64,000 nt of DNA from assembly GCA_026874595.1 (NCBI GenBank), contig CM049319.1, positions 51,656,917-51,720,916 on the forward strand. The letters run 5' to 3'. The translations under genes were made by a program, and so were the position numbers. Shown piece by piece: positions 22,188 through 35,094 of the stretch. The notes below the pieces were generated by a model. The model saw only the letters and a list, made by a program, of their open reading frames with translations. It was not told the origin of the DNA and ran no database searches. Positions within the stretch are counted from its first letter, which is position 1. Each line of letters starts with the position of its first letter. This stretch comes from Sipunculus nudus. Its lineage: Eukaryota; Annelida; Sipuncula; Golfingiida; Sipunculidae.

Positions 22188-25100
22188 GTGAAATCTGTAT
22201 TGTTACCAGTTTCAGATGCTGATCAACCGGATGACAGAGATGTTGTTGAACTAATTTCACCATACCAGCACTGTTCTAACACTGAGACTGCACGTGCACC
22301 AGATAAACAGGTAAGCACATGTTCACATACTAATTCAGGCACACTTACTAAACCTCTCAGTTTATGTAATGCTGAAAATAATACTGTAAACTTTGTTTCA
22401 TGGAATGCTGGGGGTCTGAAAAACAAGATTGATTCTGCAGAATTTTTAGATTTAATAAATGATTCTGATATATTGTGTATTGTGGAAACTTGGGCATCTT
22501 GTGAAGAAGAGTTTAACTATTACTTTGAACAATTTCTGTACTTTGCAAGTGTGAGAGATAAAATTGGCAGAGGAGGAATAATTGTATGTGTAAGAAAGAA
22601 TTGCAATTTTAAGATAATCAACATTAAAAAATATACAGATATAATTGTTTTAATCCTGGATGGTGAAGCTTTTTATTTGGATAAACCTGTTCTATTATTA
22701 TGTGCATATATTGCTCCAGAGGGTTCAGTATTATATGAAACTTTAGATGAAAGTGATGGAATAGTAAGACTAGAAAATATTATGGTAGATATTATAACAA
22801 AATATGGAGATTTATATGTCATTTTAATGGGCGATTTGAATGCTAGGATTGGTAAAATGTGTGATTACATAGAAAATGATCATTTAGGATTTATTGGTTT
22901 AAATGAAACTTACCCTTCGGATGGATTTCAAATGTGTAGAAATTCAAAGGATGGCAGGACTAACAAATTTGGTTTTTCATTACAACAGTTGTGTTGTGCT
23001 TTTAATATTCATATACTGAATGGTAGAATTCCACCAGATCTTGAAGGTGAATACACATGTGTAACACATCCTGGACAGAGTGTTATTGACTATATTGTTG
23101 CTAGTGCTGAACTATTTGTTAAAATAGAATCATTTTCTGTTTTAAGGTTAGATTTATCAGATCATTATCCAGTGAAATGTACAATAAGATTTGAATCTGA
23201 CAGAAAAGTTCCAGAAAATTTGGTGTCCATGACTCCATGGATAAAGTACAAACTTAAAACACAGGCCATTGATGAACTTATAGATGATCATTAATATAAT
23301 GAACATACATGTAATTTTGAACATTATGTTCAACAAGATGTGGATAAGGCTGTTGAATACTTGAACAGGGTGATACACAACTTTACTATTCCTAAAATGT
23401 TTAAGAAAAAAAAAGAGGTGGTCACAACCAGATTGGTGGGATGAGGATTGTGCACAAGCAAAGCTAATAAAATTTTCAGCACTTTATGAATATAGGAGAT
23501 CTGGTAATTTATATGATTTGAACATGTATAAAATGAAAAGACAACAATTTAAAAACCTATGTGATAATAAAAAGAAGTCTAAACAACAGTCTACAATGAT
23601 ACACTTATCAAATATTAAGAATATAAATGATTTATGGGTCTTTATTAAAAAGTACCTTAAGAAAGAGAATAGTGTTAATCATATTCCAGCAAACGAATGG
23701 TTTAATTACTTTAGAGCTTTGCTGAATGAAAATAAAAACAATGTTAAAGAAGAATTTTGCCTTATGGCTAACATATACTTCGAAAATAATTATAACAGTG
23801 GGTCTGTATGTGGGTCCCTTAACAATGAAATAACGGTATTTGAAATAAGACATGCAGTAAATCAGATGCAAAGTGGTAAATCTGCTGGACCAGATGGGCT
23901 ACAAGTTGATATTATTAAGTCACTTTTAGAAATTATTTTGCCCTTATTACATACTTTGTTTAACAGTGTTTTCAATAAGGGATCATTCCCTGGTGAATGG
24001 AGTAAGGCAATCATATTGCCTTTACACAAGAAAGGTCCTTTAAATGATCCTAGTAATTATAGAGGGATATCATTATTGAATGTTACAGGAAAAATATTCA
24101 CTAAAGTTTTGAATAATAGGCTCTCTCAGTATGTGCAGGAAATGAATATTTTATCCGAGTCTCAAGGTGGTTACAGAAAGGGGTATTCTACCATTGACCA
24201 AGCATATGTCTAGCATGCTTTAGTTCAGAAATACTTAGTTAAAAGAAAAGGAAGGTTTTATTGTTTATATATTGATTTTGCAAAAGCTTTTGACTGTGTG
24301 CAACATAATTTATTGTGGTATGTCTTATTGAAACAGGGTATAAATGGTAAAATATTAAATGTTATAAAATCAATGTATTCAAAAATGCAGTCTTGTATAT
24401 TAACTGACGGTGGTCTTACCGATTATTTCTCATGCTCATTAGGTACCAGACAGGGTTGCATGGTAAGTCCATTATTATTTTCCTTATTTATAAATGAGTA
24501 TTGTAATATGTTACATAGAAGTGATTGTAAAGGGATATATGTTAATGATAATCTTTCCAATGTAATGACTTTATTATTTGCAGATGATATGGTTAATTGT
24601 GCAGATACTGTTGGTAGACTTCAGCAACAGATTAATCTCTTGCACAATTTTTGTGAAAAATATGGTTTTAAAATTAACACAGATAAAACTAAAATTATGG
24701 TTTTTAGAAAAGGTGGTCCTTTACGAAAAGTTGAAAGATGGTATTTAAATGGTAAACAGTTAGAAGTGGTTCCATACTATAAATATCTTGGTATTACTCT
24801 CTCAACAAAATTATCCTGGTCAAAAACACAACAACAGCAAGCTTTGCAAGCAAACAAAGCTGTATGTATGATTAAAAAATTCAGTAAAAAGTGTAAGTAT
24901 GTTAGTACTAAACATCTCTTTTATCTTTTTGATCAAATGGTGGTGCCAGTATTAATATATGGATGCGAATTATGGGGCTTTAAGAAATCAGAAACTATAG
25001 AGAGAGTGCAGTACACATTTTGTAAATATATTTTAAATGTAGGCCAGAATACTCCAAATGCAGCAGCATTAGGGGATTGTGGCAGATTTCCTTTGTTTGT

Positions 25101-25779
25101 AACTTGTTTATTACGTTGTGTTAAGTTTTGGGTTAAATTACTTTATATGCCAGAACATAGGTATCAGAAACAAGTGTACAGTTTGTTGAGGAATTTAGAC
25201 AACAGTGGTAAATCAAATTGGGTATCTCAAGTAAGAACATTGCTATTTGAGTCTGGTTTTGGATATGTTTGGATGGCACAGTATGTTGGAGATGCGAATA
25301 AATTTTTGAAAGAATTTGAAATTAAAATAAGAGACATGGCTATTCAAAACTGGCATAGTGATATTGAGTTGTGTAGTAAATTATATTATTATGGTGCTTT
25401 CAAATCTATGCTAACTCTTGAAAAGTATTTATATTGTATTCCTAATAAGAAACATCGCATAGCACTTGCTAAACTTCGATGCTCCAATCATGAATTGGCT
25501 ATAGAAATAGGTCGTCAAAATGATATATCTCGTGAAGAGAGGATCTGTAAATATTGTTTACATCATGGATACGATATTGTTGAGGATGAAGCTCACTTTA
25601 TGCAAGAATGTATTCTATATAATGATTTGAGGATAAAATATTTTAGACAAGACTTACATTACCCAAGTGAACAAAACTTTATTAAATTATTCAATTTAGA
25701 CAATCATATTGAGATAATGAATGTTGCTGCATATGTATATTATTCCTTTTTGAGGAGACGAAGAATAATAGATGGTTAA
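22188..25779 (+). pseudogene. LINE ORF2: AP endonuclease and reverse transcriptase, broken
   Basis: The first part (22,188-23,294) has a full exonuclease-endonuclease-phosphatase fold: SWNAGGL, a catalytic Glu in ILCIVETW, GDLNAR, VIDYIVAS and LSDHYPV. A TAA (23,292-23,294) follows, then a one-base frameshift at the nine-A run 23,406-23,414. The RT part runs from KSAGPDGLQVDIIKS through ILPLHKKGPLNDPSNYRGIS, the catalytic LYIDFAKAFD, GTRQGCMVSPLLF and FADDMV. A second stop (TAG 24,211-24,213) falls between fingers and palm. Near the end a Cys/His cluster (CKYC ... HFMQEC) matches the usual C-terminal motif. The enzyme nicks target DNA and copies the LINE RNA; this copy could not make it whole. 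Confidence 0.9.
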
Positions 25780-25979
25780 AGTATGTGTTACATACTCACT
25801 GATGATGGCAATATAGATACATTGTGTACTAAGGTATGCATCATGTTACATGTGTTTGTTGCATTATATATTAATTAATAATAAGACTGCTACTTTATGT
25901 TCTATTAATGCAATTATTTGATTGAATTATTGTTGAAATGTTTGGAACTTTGGGCCTGAGGCCTTTTTCCTGAATAAAC

Positions 25980-26002
25980 TCTGTTCTGTTCTGTTCTGTT
26001 CT
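25980..26002 (+). repeat. LINE 3' tail of CTGTT pentamers
   Basis: Four and a half perfect tctgt/ctgtt units directly after AATAAA at the end of the LINE 3' UTR. Confidence 0.9.
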
Positions 26003-26735
26003 ATCATAATGTTAAAATATAAAACAGATGTTCACTTACCAGGTAGTAAGATAATGAAAGACTGATAACTTGATAAGAGCTAACTACTGGCCAGATGACA
26101 AAAAAAAATACACAAATAAATACACTCCCTCTCTTTCCTCTCTGTTTTTTTTTTCAGGATTTATTATTATATTTCCTTAAATACAGACGCATATATTTAA
26201 CATATATAACCAGATATCTGCAACCCAATGGATACATGGCTCCGCCATATGGGATCAATATTGTGTGCATCAACTCACTTCACAAGTAAGAGAACACGTT
26301 TAAAATACGCAGTGGACACCATGACTCCGAGGGGCTCCGCGCTCGACCGTGACCAGAACAGGTGGCTATATCACTGAGCGGCGCATGAGGCTGGACCTTG
26401 TATGCATTCACTTATTTATGGGCCCATACTCCAAGATTCATTCGTGCGTTAGTAAGATAAGATAAGTTTTATTTAAAGATTTTCTATGGTCATCAATACA
26501 ACATAAGCTCACAGAGCTTTTTTCACCGACGACATACATGAGACATGTTATGAAAACCAGTACGTGAAAACATAAAGAGTCAAGATACAAGATAATAAGT
26601 ATGGTGTTTACACATTTCACTGTAGTATCAGTTCGTCAATCGTCAAAGTGAGTATGGTGATACTGATTTTTTATTCATAGTGGAGGTAACCGCCTCCATA
26701 TTTTTAATGCTAGCTTTACTGATTATATGTACATA
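26003..26735. other. Intergenic DNA, no gene seen
   Basis: Only short pyrimidine-rich and AT-rich stretches. No supported feature. Confidence 0.5.
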
Positions 26736-26739
26736 TTCA

Positions 26740-27056
26740 GAATTCCATTCCAGTCTCATACTACGTGCCAGGGCAGTATCACACGCTTCCTCTGATTATA
26801 AATCCTGGTGTTATGAGGCCTGGTGACTACTGCACCTGCGGGCCCTGGTTGTGTAAGCTTCCCCGTTGTTGGGTCAAACCACCGAAGAACCACCGAAAAG
26901 CACACTCGTTTGTTAACGAAATACGGCATGGGTCTCTCCATTAAGCCTGCATAGCGCTCGCCCCCTGAAAAATCTCGACCGCCCCGGCTGAGAATGGAAC
27001 TCATAATCTCCCGGCTTTGAGTCCTGTGCTATACCCCTGAGCCACAGAGCCGGGTC
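26740..27056 (-). mobile_element. tRNA-derived SINE
   Basis: The minus strand starts with a tRNA-like head: box A-like tggctcaggggtata (27,044-27,030) and box B-like gagttccattct (27,002-26,991), spaced as in tRNA genes and set in a GC-rich fold. A non-tRNA body of about 240 bp follows (containing 'ttcggtggtttgacccaac' and 'cataacaccaggatttata'). Pol III would transcribe it from the internal promoter, with a LINE supplying reverse transcription. Box B is degenerate, so this copy is old or the family diverged. Confidence 0.65.
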
Positions 27057-27681
27057 ACTCTTCTAATATGATTTTAGGACTAATTTTGTCTAAATTCAGC
27101 TCTCAGTAAGCATTAAAGTGTGTAATCATTATAGAAAAGCAAAAAATGATCACGTGAGTGAATGTCTGTATGTGAATGGCGCTTTATATACGAAATGATC
27201 TACATAAAATCATATTTAATACAAGACAGGATGAATATCTATATATCTTTAATACACTCCTTGAATATTACTTATTGAATATTTTTGTGACTGAAATGTG
27301 TCTTGTCGAGGGAACGTAACAAAGGAAGTGCAAGAATTTTTCGATTAGACACAAGTCAACATCTAATTTTTGCTACTTTTTTTTAACCAATTCGTCACTT
27401 CCTCAACACCGTTGTGAATACATTACTTGCTTCCTGGCAGGTTCACCAAAAAACGATTTATAATCAAAAGGATAAATAAATTTTATCATAATACGATTCA
27501 GTTTGAAAAAAAAATTCTACAGGAATAAAATTGCGATACAGTGAGATGTTAAAGTTCGCTCGCGCTCTATGATTTTTGTAAACTTCCGGTGCTCTTGCAT
27601 ATATCAGAATATATTTATATAAAGTATAACATGGCCTATTGGACGGTCTTAATTGAAAGTTAGTAAGATTTTTAACGTTAT

Positions 27682-27956
27682 TTAGGCCAAAAAAATAAAA
27701 GGTATGGTTCTCAGGCACCGCCCGCGTCAATTTTAACACCCCGCATCAAAAATTTTATTTTGATTTTTATCTTTGAAGAAGATAAATAATACAATTTATG
27801 TAGTGTTTAGCAAAAAATTTGATATTTTCATGCTTTCCCCTGATCATATGACATTTTTATCGAAACATCAAAAGAAAGGTAAAAAAAAATATCGCCTGCC
27901 TGCACTGATTTCTGAAAAAAAGTGCCTGAGAATCATACCTTACTTTTTTGGCCTTA
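27682..27956. mobile_element. MITE with TTA target duplication, copy A
   Basis: Element 27,685-27,953 (269 bp). Terminal inverted repeats of about 35 bp begin GGCCAAAAAAA and include GGTATGGTTCTCAGGCAC. They are flanked by TTA on both sides (27,682-27,684 and 27,954-27,956). A 3-bp TTA duplication with GGC-type ends fits PIF/Harbinger elements. The interior has no transposase. It matches 46,846-47,181 along its length, with deletions. Confidence 0.85.
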
Positions 27957-28394
27957 TATATAGAAATTAAAATAATTAAGTCACATATTTGATTTTTATG
28001 AATCTTATATGTCCGTATTAGTATCACTAATGTGTAAATTTCACAATCATGAAAAACTGGATTTGATGCTTGAACAGGGGAAACTTTTCTGTTACATAGA
28101 AAGTTTTTTTTTTGGTTGGTGTAGAGAGTTCTGTCTGCCAACAATTCGTCAGTGATATGATATGTCTTTCCTTCAATTCTTCATTTAAATACTCTTCGTC
28201 ATGTTTCTGTTTACACAAAACAAGTATCAACATGGGGAAGGTGAGCAACCCTCTTCATTACCTTTCCCGGATTTCCTTTCCTTTGTGCTGATACTGCCAC
28301 AAACTCCCTGTGTGGATACTCGGAGGGTTGGGGTAGACCGCCATGCTACATGTTCAGCTAGTCCAATCACTCGCATCACAATCTGTACATCGTT

Positions 28395-28770
28395 TTCAAG
28401 AAAAGTCGTTTATCCGATATAAAAAAAACTGAGAACCGTTTATTCGTAAGCCGAAAAAATGAACAAAACTTTATAAGGTTAGTAAAAATCCAAGCAAATG
28501 TATAGAGATTGGCAGTTATAAGTAATGCAACTTTATTTTCCAGGACTAATAAGCAATAATTTCAATTAATTTTATCTCAGACAATGAATAAATTGGTGGA
28601 AAACTTTAAAAAGTGTTGTTGTCAAGGTATATGTAACCTGCCAGTACTTGATTACGTCCATGCAGTATTTGACTAATCATGGTAAATCCTGCGAAATTGG
28701 TTATCCGAACAATCGTTTCTCCTAACATAAACCCCTTCTCCCAAGCTTTCGGATTAACGACGCTCTACTA
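28395..28770. mobile_element. Pogo/Tigger-like MITE remnant
   Basis: The right end reads ttcggattaacgacgctctactata. The left end has aaagtcgtttatccgatat, which pairs with the inner part of the right terminal repeat. Further copies of 'gtttatccga/ggttatccgaac' lie inside. TA follows the right end. No transposase ORF. The left terminus is worn, so the boundary is approximate. Confidence 0.45.
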
Positions 28771-28807
28771 TACTTAGCTCCAGGTACAGGTACCAGTACG
28801 CCAGTAT

Positions 28808-29508
28808 ACGCTCCCGAGAAAGCGAGAATCTTGCGCTTCTAAAGAAGCTACTGATTTTCCCGCTACCTGGTTTGACCGTTTATGATACACTTAGACACCA
28901 AGTGATGGGTCTGCCTGCTGAAAAACTGCTGATGTAACTAGCAGCCATCCAAATGGCAGTTAATAAACACTCGACAGGCTTCATGGCTTTACCCAGAGCT
29001 TCGCTTCAACCGCCGCTTGATGACAGATTTATGGTTACTCTTAGAAAAGAAAAGACATATTTTAATTGCCCCCTCTGCGTTCTCGCATCATCGACCGATT
29101 CGATTATTACATTACGATTATGTTAGCGTAGCCATGTATCTGTTGTCAGCAAACCAGCCAGCGAGGTGTACACGGAGCCTATATTGTTGCATTTCTTTTG
29201 AATTTTAGCTCTCCGGCTGAGCATCCTATGTACACAAGGACCTGTGCAAACAACGTGCGGCCCATTCTCTATGAGCCTGTGGCCTGTTTGCCGGTTTGCC
29301 GAGGCGATGAGCTGTCACACAAAACGAAATGAACAAAATTAGCTTTGTGTATTCCTCGCTTGGCTGGTAAACCGTCTTGTCTTCAATTACAGGCTCTCTA
29401 CTGATTGGACCAAAATACCGTGCTCCCCTCTGGTGTAGCGGTTCAGGATATGAGTTCAAAGCAAACAGCGCTTACGATATAGGGAGTAGGGCTAAGGTAA
29501 GGAAGCGT
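28808..29508 (+). repeat. ~700-bp interspersed repeat, copy 2
   Basis: Aligns with the reverse complement of 7,875-8,581 and with 50,244-50,924 over nearly all its length, including cttgcgcttctaaagaagc at the start and cagcgcttacgatata near the end. It has a short insertion near 29,035-29,060. No ORF is conserved between copies, so it looks non-coding. Confidence 0.85.
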
Positions 29509-29514
29509 AAGGTA

Positions 29515-30260
29515 CCAGGTCCTTCCTACTAATTACAGTCAGGTTCAGGTACAGGTACCAGGTAATGTCTACTCATGACAGCCAGATACAGGGACAGGTA
29601 CAGGTACCAGGTACTTTCTTCTCACGACAGCCAGGTACAGGGACAAGTACAGGTACCAGGTTCTTTCTAGGTTCTGCCAGGTAAAGGTACAATAACCAGG
29701 TAATGGCCACTCATGACAGTCAGGTTCAGGTACAGGTACCAGGTACTGCCTACTCATGACAGTCAGGTTCAGGGACCAGGTACTTCCTACTCATGACCGC
29801 CTGTTACAGTTACAGGTACCAGGTACTGCCTACTCATGACAGCCAGTTACAGTTACAGGTACCAGGTACTGCCTACTCATGACCGCCTGTTACAGTTACA
29901 GGTACCAGGTACTGCCTACTCATGACAGCCAGTTACAGTTACAGGTACCAGGTACTGCCTACTCATGACCGCCTGTTACAGTTACAGGTACCAGGTACTG
30001 CCTACTCATGACAGCAAGGTACAGTTCGAGATACCAGGTACTTCCTGCTCTTGACAGCCAGTTACAGTTACAGGTACCAGGTACTTCCTGCTCTTGACAG
30101 CCAGTTACAGTTACAGGTACCAGGTACTTCCTGCTCTTGACAGCCAGTTACAGTAACAGGGACCAGAAACTTCCTTCTCATGACAGCCAGGTACAGTTGT
30201 AGGTACAGGTACCAGGTACTTCCTACTAGTGACAGCTAGGTATAGGTTGGGGTACAGGTA
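29515..30260. repeat. Minisatellite with a ~43-bp unit containing GGTACC
   Basis: About 15 units of roughly 43 bp (range 40-60), each with 'acaggtaccaggtac', 'ctactcatgaca/gccgcc' and 'cagttacagttac'. Units at 29,780-30,030 alternate between 'gacagccagttac' and 'gaccgcctgttac' types, which indicates higher-order duplication. The array starts next to repeat copy 2. Confidence 0.9.
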
Positions 30261-30379
30261 CTCTGAATGTGTACCTATGTACACATACAGGTATTCAGTA
30301 TTTATGTAAAATACTTTAGAAACAAAAAGATTTGTTAAACTTGATCTCAACATGCAGTTTGCGACATTTATCTTCAAGG

Positions 30380-31030
30380 GTGGGGGGGGGGGGGAGGACT
30401 CGCAGACACCCTCAACCCACATCCTTCCACCCACCCACCCACCCACTAACACAGACATATATATATATATGGTCTGTGTGAACATTTCAAATAAATTGCA
30501 ATTAAATATAAGGTTTTTAGAAATAAAAGGTATAATGTTTCTTGTATAGGTAAATTATAAATCAGGTTTAGACATATAATATTTCATGGTAAAATCATAA
30601 ATGTAACCACAGTCTATAATTTTGATTAATAAAACATTTCATTTCCAATATCTATTAATATTATTTCCTGAATGGCAGGGGGGATCTCTGAGAGAGTTTG
30701 CTGACCATTAAGCTCGTATCTTACTTGTAGAAGCCGGAGGAATGCTCTTTGGATGACCGTGCCCTTATCCGTAAATTATGGTAGAATTACCGTTAATATA
30801 TAATAATACTAATAAATAAATACTAATAAATTATGATCATAAACTAATACTTATATTTTAATACTTATAAATTAATATTTATCAATAACTTAAAATAAAT
30901 TAATGTTAATAAATGATTAAATCAAAAATAATAATATCAAATCAAAAATAATAATTATTAATATAAAATAATAATAATAATAATAGTAATAATAATTTTT
31001 AGTAGCTCCTAGTAACTAACTGATTTGCAC
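30380..31030. other. Intergenic AT-rich DNA with simple repeats
   Basis: A G-run (30,382-30,395), a short ccca repeat and (TA)n near 30,456-30,470, then an almost purely A/T stretch (30,770-31,000) of 'aaataataataat' type. No gene. Confidence 0.6.
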
Positions 31031-31714
31031 GGTTTTAGTATGCACTAATGTCGCATGCATTCTTGTCCTATGCACTCATTCGGTTGGAGCGGGTATATCC
31101 GTTGTCAGTACATCTGACGAGGATACAACAAAACCGGGTTTACGATCTGTCAGTTATCGTCTCAATCAGCGAGATTACATGTGCCTCAGGTTCCAGATCA
31201 TCCGTTGTCGGCTGCATAGAGCTGATCCCATATGTGAGTCTGTCTTCCTCTCCTTTGCCATTCCTCTTACCCTTCCTTTCTTTGTGTTACCTTTCCGTCA
31301 GTGGTAGTTTCTACTCAAAAGGAACCTCTTCCTGTCAGGCATTGTGGAAGGACCGGGGCTACTTGTCTAAACTATCAAACTTTAAAATCAAAAATGTGTT
31401 TCGTTTCAAAGAAACACCTGTTTACATTTCACATGCGCATGCGCACAAAATATTACTGATTTCATAAAGTCCATAAACACCTGTGTTTATGTCATTTACC
31501 TTGAAACAAGTCCTATCAAACGTTTATAAACGGACAACATTAACCACGCCGCGCCTCTGGTGTATTTAGAAGCCCCGGTGCATTGTGGGCTTAAAATGTC
31601 AATGTCCATCAACCCTAACTCATACTCTTGCGAGTCGAATTCTGCGCAGTCTGTATTTGTCTCTGTCTGTTTGTCAGGTTGTCTGTAACTGTCTGTCTAG
31701 CTTTTTGTCTGCAG

Positions 31715-32190
31715 TGTTGTTGGTCTCGAGCCCGGACTTGGACTTTTTTCCCCAGAAATTCGGATTCGGACTATGACTTGATGGTCCTTAACTCGGACTT
31801 GCACTCGGACTAGGAGGTTCGGACTAAAGTCAATCAGGCTCAGTCAATCTTGAGTCCTTTATAAAAAAAAAAACTTTGTCATCTAAAGTCTGATGTTAAG
31901 ATTGGAAAACATGCTGGTGACAGTTTTTTTTTCAAACACAAATTTACTTATTTCATATTAAATTCCTCCTTGAAGGTGCAAACAGGAAAAACCTCTACCT
32001 AATGTGTCAATTTTTAAATAAACCAAAAAAACTTATTTGAAAGTATACTTGATTATCTTATATTTCCAATTTTAATTTTCCTATTTTCTTATAAATATAA
32101 TTCGTTGACCTCAGACTTAGTTTCTGAAGTCTAGCTTAAAGGACTCCAACTTGGACTCGATAAGCCTTGATTCCGACCTGTAATTAGACT
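31715..32190. repeat. Repeats of 'tcggactt/ggactcgg' bounding an AT-rich core
   Basis: Reiterated 'cggacttggactt' and 'actcggactt' motifs at 31,730-31,830 are mirrored by related 'ctcagacttag', 'aacttggactcg' motifs at 32,108-32,190 around an AT-rich interior. This may be a small inverted-repeat element; ends are not defined. Confidence 0.4.
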
Positions 32191-32217
32191 CAGAAAGCTG
32201 CCTTTCTGTCTTTCGTA

Positions 32218-32260
32218 TTCACACACACACACACGCACATATACACACACATATATATAC
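32218..32260. repeat. (CA)n / (TA)n microsatellite
   Basis: Alternating ca and ta dinucleotides, imperfect. Confidence 0.8.
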
Positions 32261-32519
32261 AGAGAAGCAAAACAGACACAATATAAAATAACAATATGTA
32301 TAAAATATACGCATCTTAAAATTCGTAGGTTCTTACAGTGATCTACACACAATCATTTCGGTAATAAGATTTTAAAATCGCATCTATCAAGGATCATTCA
32401 CTGAGCGCGAATTTTAAGATTAAATATAATTAAATAAGGGCATTTCTAATTTAAGGTTGAGTTATTATATTCAGAAGGTAAATATAAGCAGAATAAAAGG
32501 TGGAATTGTAGAAGTAAAA

Positions 32520-32816
32520 TAAAAATGACTGGTTGACTCACACATTTTAAAATAAAATGAATGGTTGACTCACACATTTTAAAATAAAATGACTGGTTGA
32601 CTCACATATTTTAAATAAAATGACTGGTTGACTCACACATTTTAAAATAAAATGACTGGTTGACTCACACATTTTAAAATAAAATGACTGGTTGATTCAC
32701 ACATTTTAAAATAAAATTACTGGTTGACTCACACATTTTAAAATAAAATGACTGGTTGACTCACACATTTTAAAATAAAATGACTGGTTGACTCACACAT
32801 TTTAAAATAAAATGAC
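32520..32816. repeat. 32-bp minisatellite, nine units
   Basis: Nine near-identical copies of a 32-bp unit made of 'gactggttgactcacacatt' plus 'ttaaaataaaat'. Only isolated substitutions and one short deletion occur, so the array is young or homogenised. Confidence 0.95.
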
Positions 32817-33067
32817 TTTTTGTTTTTTTTTATCAGTCTGAATGAGCGACATTACACGGGCATTGATTTTCATTTTATCTGGGGACGGATGTATGGACCT
32901 GAACAGGCTCTATGTGAGATGGGTAATGATTTAAGAGACAGTCTACCATATTTCCATGATTGTCAGTCTGTCTGTATGTTTATTATCCTGTCTGCCTGGC
33001 CTCTTCACTCTTCTGTCTTCCCTCTCTCTTCCTCTCTTCTTTTTCATCCAAATCTCTCTTTCCCTCT

Positions 33068-33068
<1 letters not shown>

Positions 33069-33121
<53 letters not shown>
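33069..33121. repeat. (CT)n microsatellite
   Basis: A near-perfect CT run within a longer pyrimidine-rich tract (about 32,990-33,190). Long serine/leucine or Arg/Glu frames across it are low-complexity artefacts. Confidence 0.95.
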
Positions 33122-33123
<2 letters not shown>

Positions 33124-33199
33124 CGCTTCAGTTCTTTTTCTCTCTTTTTCCTCACTCTTTCTCTCTTCTCTTACCCTATCTCTCTCTCCCCTCACATGT

Positions 33200-34779
33200 G
33201 GGAAGGCAGGCAACGTGTAGAAAAAATAAGGTCGGAAATGGGACGATTCCCTTATAAATTTTAAGGCCCACGGCAAATAAAAAATGTTTAAACAAAACAG
33301 AGATATTGCAAAATTAATTTAACATAAAATGGCGATATATGACTAACAAATACTGGAGGGGGGGGGGGCTATACTTTTCTTATTTTATACTTTTGTCTTT
33401 GCTTCCTCCTCCCTCGTGATTACGTATGATAATGTATATACAAGATTACATACACGCGTGTTCTTTAATTCTTATGATACTTAAACGGTTTAATCCCATG
33501 CATGCGGTAGTCTATTTAAAGGATTAAGGTCTTCCAAGGGGGTCACGTACAAATAAGCACGCTTGTGAAAATAAAAATATATAACCTGGTTTGTAATGTG
33601 TGGTGAGGTGCACAGAACAGTGTCAAATGATTGATTTGGCTTTAGGGAAAAGTCGATCATATTAAGTAGGCCTAATACAATGTACATACTTATAAAATAA
33701 CATGGCCCGTCTTTTTACTATGCAGGCGGAAGGAAAACGACATAAAAAGACTGTTTCGCAAACAAACACTTACTGGTAGTGGCCTGGAAATTCAGTGATA
33801 TTAAAGGGGGAAAAGTGGTATTTATGCCTAAGATATGTTGTTGCTGTTGTTGTTCGGTAGTGGTGGGGGGGGGGGGGGGGGGAGGTAGAGGCATGCAAGA
33901 CAGCCTAAGGCACATTCAGCGGTCTGGGGACATGTATTTTTCCTTTAGACATGAGAGGAGTCTACCGATATGTCAAAGTGGCACCACATGCCATGTCCAA
34001 AACAGCGCTGAAAATCTTAAACAAATACTTTCATCATTTTTTTTAATATAATTTCGCAATGCGTGTTAACCACTTCACATAACACAGAAAAACCAATATA
34101 TATATCTGTTTAATTTCTAACAACTATAAGTTTCTATTATATCTCAGCAAATTGGTTAATCTCACTATAGTTTGATAAATTTCTGACCACGTAAAAGCAA
34201 TATGGTTTATGTGATTGACAACTAAGCTGAAATTTAAAGACTGGAGGTCACCATAGATAAATAATTTACGCTTTCGCATATCCATTCACGTGTTTTATTT
34301 TTATGTTGTTTTGATAGTAAGGGCGGCCATAGCAGTGCGGTTTCCGGCGTGACTGGTGTCATGACTCAAAGTAGGTCATATTTACTGGTCATTACTGAGA
34401 TATGTAACCCTTCAAGTTTGGGGTCACGAAGCAACCTGTGATGCTCTGGAGACGACACGCATGACACACTGAAGGCGGTTCATCGACAGGTTCCTGAGTC
34501 ACTTTTACAGATTCCTCTAGGGTTTTACTCACATCTGCGTGCGGTCACAGGTCACACTATTTAATACCACTATATGTAATATTAGACGCCACAAAATTTA
34601 TATTTATATTTAATTTAAAAATAAATTACAGTTATTTGTTAACAAAAAACCACTGACTTATTTATTCATTCCCCTAGACATTTCACGCTGCATAGTGTTA
34701 CAGAATCTGATTTTTTTATATCTCCTTGACAAAATTTATGTTCATCACGCATACGTGATCTGTTGATATTAGGTTCCGT

Positions 34780-34819
<40 letters not shown>

Positions 34820-35039
34820 CGATAGTATATAAGTTTGTAGAACGAATGCTCCAATAGTGCTCTGTTAGCGGCATGCTAAGAACTGATGCACAGGGATTAT
34901 TTACGAAAATATTCAGTTTTACATTAATACGTGTTTCATGCAATTGCAATCTTCAGATATGATACAATCCGGCAATCTGATAATTACATATGCATAAAAA
35001 CACGTGTTAATGTGTAACTTAACATTTTTGTAAATAATC

Positions 35040-35094
<55 letters not shown>

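Larger units (their letters stand above)
21438..26002 (+). mobile_element. Nearly full-length APE-type LINE with two ORFs
   Basis: ORF1 (coiled coil plus RNA-binding domain) and ORF2 (AP endonuclease, RT, C-terminal Cys/His motif) lie in order with a 36-bp gap. They are followed by a 3' UTR with a GGCC-TGA-GGCC hairpin (25,952-25,962), AATAAA (25,973-25,978) and a tail of CTGTT pentamers (25,980-26,002). Ending in short tandem repeats rather than poly(A) is seen in CR1/L2- and I/Jockey-group LINEs; I cannot fix the clade. Damage is light: one stop in ORF1, two stops and one A-run frameshift in ORF2. All catalytic motifs are intact, so insertion is fairly recent. Confidence 0.9.

Noticed and set aside
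26985-27056. Functional tRNA gene on the minus strand
   Set aside because: Box B is degenerate and a SINE body follows directly.
32820-33276. Overlapping ORFs with LSLSLS or RERERE runs
   Set aside because: Artefacts of the (CT)n tract, open in several frames on both strands.
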